From positions 1 through 64,000 of the IMG/VR virus record IMGVR_UViG_3300021962_000076: a DNA stretch of 64,000 bases. One strand, written 5' to 3'. Origin of the DNA: a virus. Within the stretch, counting starts at the first letter, position 1; each line of letters starts with the position of its first letter. A program made the translations under genes and the position numbers. This document shows, piece after piece, positions 60,734 through 64,000 of this stretch. The notes beneath the pieces were generated by a model that was not told the origin of the DNA, did not search any database, and saw only the letters and a program-made list of their open reading frames with translations.

Positions 60734-61507
60734 ATGAGAAAAAAGAAAAAGATAGAATTTTTAATGGACACAGATTGGATGTTCGAAAAACCCATAGACC
60801 GGGAACACAAAGAATATAAACTACTATCTTATTTTCAAAAAATGGGCGAAAGACTCGACAATATGGAGTTATACCCAGGATTCATAGAACTTTCATTACA
60901 CTTAGCAAATGCACAAACATTACTTAAGGATAAAAAAATGTTATATACTGATAAGAGGTTTAAAACACCTGATGATGAATTATTAGTAAAAGACCTTAAG
61001 TTAAAAGAACTACCACATATGTCAAATGAAGAATATTTTGAGTTTGTCAAAATATTAGGATATTCATTACCAAGACTTATGGAATATTTTAGTATTGCTA
61101 AATCAGTATGGGAATTAGTATTTGATAGTGTACATTTAATTGTAAAAAAGAATAAAAAAAATATAACATCAATAGATGGTTTTTTTTATTTTAAAGACAA
61201 AAAGGAAAATAAAATTTATTTATGGGAATATACAGAAAAACCAGCAACAAGAGGTGCAAATGAAAATAAAATAATAACAAAACTTATTTATTGTGATGAA
61301 ATAAATAAATCAACAGTCCCAAAAATAATAAGTGAGAATGTAACTAGAGAGGATAAATCAAAACTACCAGTAATTGAGATGGTAAGTAGAGGTGAATTCC
61401 CAATTGAAGAAACATTACTACCACTTTTTAAAAGAAAGTTATTATCTTATCTATATCAAAAAAGATTAATTAAGGAAAATGAAGAAGTCGAAAATAAAGA
61501 AAGCTAA
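60734..61507 (+). CDS. Unknown protein
   Basis: 257 residues, basic start (RKKKKIEFLMDTDWMFEKPI), helical body, C-terminal ETLLPLFKRKLLSYLYQKRL. I have met relatives of this kind in marine phages as hypotheticals. Its 3' end overlaps the DUF3310 gene by 29 nt. The 42-nt gap before it has only a TATTTACA variant. Confidence 0.6.
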   Translation: MRKKKKIEFLMDTDWMFEKPIDREHKEYKLLSYFQKMGERLDNMELYPGFIELSLHLANAQTLLKDKKMLYTDKRFKTPDDELLVKDLKLKELPHMSNEEYFEFVKILGYSLPRLMEYFSIAKSVWELVFDSVHLIVKKNKKNITSIDGFFYFKDKKENKIYLWEYTEKPATRGANENKIITKLIYCDEINKSTVPKIISENVTREDKSKLPVIEMVSRGEFPIEETLLPLFKRKLLSYLYQKRLIKENEEVENKES

Positions 61508-61718
61508 AGAACAAGTCGACCACCCAAAACATTATGGTGGTGAAGACAATACATATGAAGCAATAAAAGTAATTGACGCCTGGGATTTAAACTTTTCTTT
61601 GGGTAATACAGTAAAGTATATATCAAGAGCTGGTAAAAAAGATAAAGAAAAAGAAATCGAAGATTTAGAAAAAGCTTTATGGTATTTAGAGCACCATATT
61701 AATAAATTAAAAGATTAA
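61479..61718 (+). CDS. DUF3310 protein
   Basis: 79 residues. QVDHPKHYGGEDNTYEAIKV followed by GNTVKYISRAGKK and DLEKALWYLEHHI is the DUF3310 signature, common in phages and sometimes described as nucleotide-kinase-like without firm proof. The stop overlaps the stop of the convergent DUF192 gene. Confidence 0.85.
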   Translation: MKKSKIKKAKEQVDHPKHYGGEDNTYEAIKVIDAWDLNFSLGNTVKYISRAGKKDKEKEIEDLEKALWYLEHHINKLKD

Positions 61719-62065
61719 TCTGTTATAAAAACAGAGTCACCTTCTTTTATGTCATATTTTTCACAATCACCACCATTTATTTCTAAAATCAAATCAGCAA
61801 CACCACTATATCTAGGACAGTTATCTTCTCTACATGGAGGGCAATTACTATGAATTTTATTAATTTTTAAATCTTTTATGAAAATAATATCTAAAGACGT
61901 TATGCAGTTTTTCATCCAAAAAGAATGGGAACTAATTTCATTAAAAACGAATAACATACCATTAAAATCATCGTTAAATTTTTTATACATCATACCATTT
62001 TCAATATCCTGTCTAGTAATAACTGGTATGACTTTAAGTAGATTATCATTTATAATTAACTCCAT
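61715..62065 (-). CDS. DUF192 family protein (minus strand)
   Basis: 116 residues. GMMYKKFNDDFNGMLFVFNE, then SFWMKNCITSLDIIFI and LILEINGGDCEKYDIKEGDS match DUF192, a small beta-barrel family of unknown role, in bacteria often exported. An inserted NCPPCREDNCP adds three cysteines. No signal peptide. Divergent from the Nudix gene across a palindromic element. Confidence 0.85.
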   Translation of the reverse strand: MELIINDNLLKVIPVITRQDIENGMMYKKFNDDFNGMLFVFNEISSHSFWMKNCITSLDIIFIKDLKINKIHSNCPPCREDNCPRYSGVADLILEINGGDCEKYDIKEGDSVFITD

Positions 62066-62078
62066 ATTTATAAATATG
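62063..62078. promoter_or_regulatory. Palindromic bidirectional TATTTATA element
   Basis: CATATTTATAAATATG is a perfect 16-bp palindrome. It gives TATTTATA on the plus strand (62065-62072, 11 nt before the Nudix ATG) and on the minus strand (62076-62069, 3 nt before the DUF192 ATG). Confidence 0.55.
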
Positions 62079-62083
62079 TAATT

Positions 62084-62497
62084 ATGGATAAATTTAAAAG
62101 ATATTCAGGTGTAATTTTAAAAGTTGATGATGACATTTTACTATGTAAAAGATCACCAAAAGAATCAATGGCAAATGAATGGTCAATACCATCTGGTGGT
62201 ATTGAATCAAACGAAACACCAATTAACGCGGCTCATAGAGAGTTTAAAGAAGAAACAAATATTTCATTACCAGATAATTTAAATTTAGTTGGATTAATAA
62301 ATAAGTATAAAAAAGACGGCACTACAAAAAAAGGTATTTTGTATGTATTTTTATCTAAATGTGATAAAAAATATAAACCAAATTTAGTTAAGGCTAAAGA
62401 TGGTCATGAACATACTAGTTGTAAGTATTTTACTAAAAAAACATTACCAATTAGTGAAAATAATAAAGATTTAATTAAAATTATTAAATTTTTATAA
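62084..62497 (+). CDS. Nudix hydrolase
   Basis: 137 residues. The Nudix box runs from G38 to I60 (E44, R52, E53, E56, E57), with the last Gly replaced by Asn, in GGIESNETPINAAHREFKEE. WSIPSGG precedes it. Such enzymes hydrolyse nucleoside diphosphate derivatives; phage versions clear dNTP by-products, (p)ppGpp or RNA caps. Substrate cannot be read from sequence. Confidence 0.88.
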   Translation: MDKFKRYSGVILKVDDDILLCKRSPKESMANEWSIPSGGIESNETPINAAHREFKEETNISLPDNLNLVGLINKYKKDGTTKKGILYVFLSKCDKKYKPNLVKAKDGHEHTSCKYFTKKTLPISENNKDLIKIIKFL

Positions 62498-62525
62498 AAA
62501 AAATTGATTTTTTATAAAAAACATA

Positions 62526-62533
62526 TATTTATA
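62526..62533 (+). promoter_or_regulatory. TATTTATA element without adjacent gene
   Basis: TATTTATA inside CATATATTTATATG, 28 nt after the Nudix stop. The next intrinsic terminator is about 70 nt downstream, so the transcript would be a short RNA. Confidence 0.35.
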
Positions 62534-62592
62534 TGTTACATAAAAAACTAAATCAACCTTCTTCTTATCAATAAAAAATGGTTTAGAATATT

Positions 62593-62631
62593 AAAACCCA
62601 TAAAACTTTAAATTTTTTATGGGTTTTTTTG
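62593..62631 (+). terminator. Intrinsic terminator
   Basis: AAAACCCATAAAA (62593-62605) pairs with the TTTTATGGGTTTT that ends near 62627, followed by T. The -33 TTTG of the next promoter is taken from the T run. Confidence 0.85.
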
Positions 62632-62658
62632 TTTATTTTAAAAATTTACTTATATTTG
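62628..62658 (+). promoter_or_regulatory. Bacteroidota-type promoter with almost no leader
   Basis: TTTG at 62628-62631, 19-nt spacer, TATATTTG at 62651-62658, only 4 nt before the ATG at 62663. Confidence 0.75.
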
Positions 62659-62662
62659 TAAT

Positions 62663-62935
62663 ATGAAAGTAGGATATAATATTAAGGTAATAAACGAAAA
62701 GTTTGGTGAATTGGTAAACGAAACGTTTATGAATGAAATTCAGTTTAAACTTTTTTTAAAAATGATACACGCAAGTATTGAATTAAAACAAAATTTAACT
62801 TTTTTTAATGGAGATACTTTTTTTGTTAATATACCAGCTAGTACTCTAAAAGATTCTATTGTTGTTACAAACACAAAAGAATTGTCTATGACTGAACAGG
62901 TTAGAAGTAAAATTGAAGCATTAGTAACTAAATAA
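62663..62935 (+). CDS. Unknown small protein
   Basis: 90 residues. VINEKFGELVNETFMNEIQF, then FFNGDTFFVNIPASTLKDSI, a small alpha/beta protein. It is driven by a host-type promoter and followed 2 nt later by a lipoprotein gene. Not recognised. Confidence 0.6.
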   Translation: MKVGYNIKVINEKFGELVNETFMNEIQFKLFLKMIHASIELKQNLTFFNGDTFFVNIPASTLKDSIVVTNTKELSMTEQVRSKIEALVTK

Positions 62936-62937
62936 TT

Positions 62938-63378
62938 ATGAAAAATTTATATATAGCATTTTTAATCTTTTTTTCATTAATATCTTGTGAAAAAGAGCCA
63001 ATTGGACCACCAAATCCACCAGAACCAATAATAAGTGACACATTAGAAATTGACTCTACCTATAATTTAACTGGACAAATTTGGGTTATATCACAATATA
63101 GGGTTGGCCAATTTGGTGAAATTTTTCCATTAAACGATACTATAACGTTCCTAGATTTAAATACGTATACATATAATGGTTTTGAATCGTCATATTCGTT
63201 TTATCCAACGGCATCAGCTTATAATTTAACATTAAATTATACACCATTTGGTAATCTTAGCGGTACCATATATCAGGGCAACTTAAATCTTGGTGTTATG
63301 AATGGTTTAAAGTTTACTGACATTACAATTGGATCTAGTAATCAAACTGAGTATTATTTTTGGATGACAAGACAGTAA
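62938..63378 (+). CDS. Lipoprotein
   Basis: 146 residues. Signal peptide MKNLYIAFLIFFSLISC with lipobox LISC (C17), then a charged EKEP and a Pro-rich spacer (PIGPPNPPEPI), followed by a beta-type domain (LTGQIWVISQYRVGQFGEIF) of lipocalin-like length. The acidic residues after the Cys resemble the surface-export signal of Bacteroidota lipoproteins. Early expression from the promoter at 62628 suits a superinfection-exclusion role, which is inference. Confidence 0.75.
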   Translation: MKNLYIAFLIFFSLISCEKEPIGPPNPPEPIISDTLEIDSTYNLTGQIWVISQYRVGQFGEIFPLNDTITFLDLNTYTYNGFESSYSFYPTASAYNLTLNYTPFGNLSGTIYQGNLNLGVMNGLKFTDITIGSSNQTEYYFWMTRQ

Positions 63379-63396
63379 ATTAATAAACTAATTTTT

Positions 63397-63440
63397 CCTT
63401 GTTTAGAAAAACAAGGTGGTGGAGTCGGAATATATATTCC
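63397..63440. other. Two adjacent hairpins between lipoprotein and sigma genes
   Basis: CCTTGTTT/AAACAAGG (63397-63404, 63409-63416; loop AGAA), then TGGTGGAGTC, then the palindrome GGAATATATATTCC (63427-63440). No T run after either, so these are not ordinary terminators. Confidence 0.6.
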
Positions 63441-63443
63441 ATT

Positions 63444-63480
63444 AAAAAATAAAGGAGGGTTATACCTCCTTTATTTTTTC
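63444..63480. terminator. Bidirectional terminator
   Basis: AAAGGAGG (63451-63458) with CCTCCTTT (63465-63472), A and T runs outside, loop GTTATA. Serves the lipoprotein unit and the convergent sigma gene, whose stop lies in the loop region. Confidence 0.88.
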
Positions 63481-63999
63481 TAACTCAATCTTAAGATTTT
63501 TTTTAGCCTTATGTAACTGTGATTTAGATGTGCCAATGTTAATACCTAATTTATCAGCAATTTCATCGTGCTGTAAATCATCAAAGTAATATAAATTAAA
63601 AATCTCTTGTTGTTTTTTTGGTAATTCTAAAATAGCATTTTTTATATCACTATCATCATATAGTCCCATATATCTATCATCATATTCATCTTCTTCACTA
63701 TCATATCTATCAAAATCAAAATCTGAAACCTTATTACCTTTTTGTTTTCTAATTGTATCTATTGTGTTGTTTCTAACAATCATAGCAAGCCACGCACCAA
63801 TTTTATCTGGGTTATCACTAAATTTTTCTAAATTATTAAAAGCTTTTATAAAACCATCTTGACAAAAATCCTTAGCCTTTTCCCTATCACCATCAGCGTA
63901 CTTTAAACAAACATTATTATATATTGGATTAAACCAATTACGATATGCTAAATCAAAATCTATATTTTCATTTAGTTTATTATATAATTTAGCCTCATT
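63460..63999 (-). CDS. ECF-type sigma-70 factor (5' end outside window)
   Basis: The minus-strand frame is open to the window edge; the Met at 63783 is internal. 179 residues are visible. Region 2: AYRNWFNPIYNNVCLKYADG, DFCQDGFIKAFNNLEKF and GAWLAMIVRNNTIDTIRK. An acidic linker follows. Region 4: AILELPKKQQEIFNLYYFDD and EIADKLGINIGTSKSQLHKA. This is a group 4 (ECF) sigma factor. No anti-sigma gene is visible on this side. With the RpoD-like factor at 38896 it makes two sigma factors in 25 kb. Confidence 0.88.
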   Translation of the reverse strand, partial: NEAKLYNKLNENIDFDLAYRNWFNPIYNNVCLKYADGDREKAKDFCQDGFIKAFNNLEKFSDNPDKIGAWLAMIVRNNTIDTIRKQKGNKVSDFDFDRYDSEEDEYDDRYMGLYDDSDIKNAILELPKKQQEIFNLYYFDDLQHDEIADKLGINIGTSKSQLHKAKKNLKIELEKIKEV

Positions 64000-64000
64000 T

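Noticed and set aside
62533-62574. 13-codon frame MLHKKLNQPSSYQ
   Set aside because: Too short to support and starting inside a TATTTATA element; noted only as part of a possible short RNA.
63460-63783. Short minus-strand frame starting at 63783 as a complete gene
   Set aside because: The frame stays open to the window edge and encodes sigma region 2 upstream of that Met.
1-64000. tRNA genes
   Set aside because: I found no cloverleaf in any gap; gaps are short and AT-rich.

Overview
The window is a stretch of a large tailed phage (myovirus-like, with T4-type baseplate and recombination genes) that infects a member of the Bacteroidota. Three things point to that host. First, there are promoters of the Bacteroidota type (TTTG, about 19 nt, TAnnTTTG) at 28949, 38345, 42312, 54448 and 62628. 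Second, start codons follow A-rich leaders with no Shine-Dalgarno sequence. Third, several proteins are built from Bacteroidota parts: SprB-like adhesin repeats, a short RpoD-like sigma factor, a 56-residue histone H1-like protein and a lipoprotein. The DNA is strongly AT-rich and gene-dense. I see no integrase, tRNA, CRISPR array or insertion sequence.

Layout. 1-1600: 3' end of a B12-dependent (class II) ribonucleotide reductase, an inserted HNH endonuclease and a DUF5522 protein, each separated by terminators. 1627-27555: the baseplate and tail-fibre block, with gp25-like and gp6-like wedge proteins, a 1923-residue protein, several unrecognised structural proteins, SprB-repeat, Thr-linker and YadA-type fibre proteins, a putative glycosyltransferase and a RuvC-like resolvase. 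27556-28871: two fibre-like genes on the minus strand. 29018-38316: replication and recombination, with a DnaG-like primase, a PD-(D/E)XK nuclease, a gp47/SbcD-like and a gp46/SbcC-like pair, and many small proteins including a 40-residue CDGSH iron-sulfur peptide. 38367-42322: a sigma-70 factor followed by three tandem cytosine-C5 methyltransferases. 43203-46339: a likely lysis cassette (amidase, polytopic membrane protein, spanin-like proteins). 46342-50999: acidic, coiled-coil and unknown proteins plus the H1-like minigene. 51043-56192: DnaJ, a leucine-rich-repeat protein, DUF932, thioredoxin and glutaredoxin. 56224-59307: a minus-strand block with two paralogous unknowns. 59390-64000: an acidic coiled-coil protein, DUF3310, DUF192, a Nudix hydrolase, a lipoprotein and the 3' part of an ECF-type sigma factor.

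How it fits together. The most notable system-level signal is transcriptional punctuation. Replication, sigma and metabolic units start at host-like TATATTTG promoters. Most structural, lysis and accessory units instead start at a short TATTTAT(A/T/C) element a few to about 30 nt before the first ATG, often directly after an intrinsic terminator. With two phage-encoded sigma factors in the window, an early/middle to late switch is a reasonable inference. One element is a perfect palindrome between two divergent genes, and another lies in the loop of a terminator hairpin. The ribonucleotide reductase is probably recharged by the phage thioredoxin or glutaredoxin, and the methyltransferases probably protect the DNA from host restriction.

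Five genes of 34-56 codons and two minus-strand genes of 49 codons are called here by reading frames directly. Functions are inferred from motifs and remembered family patterns only; no database search was possible.
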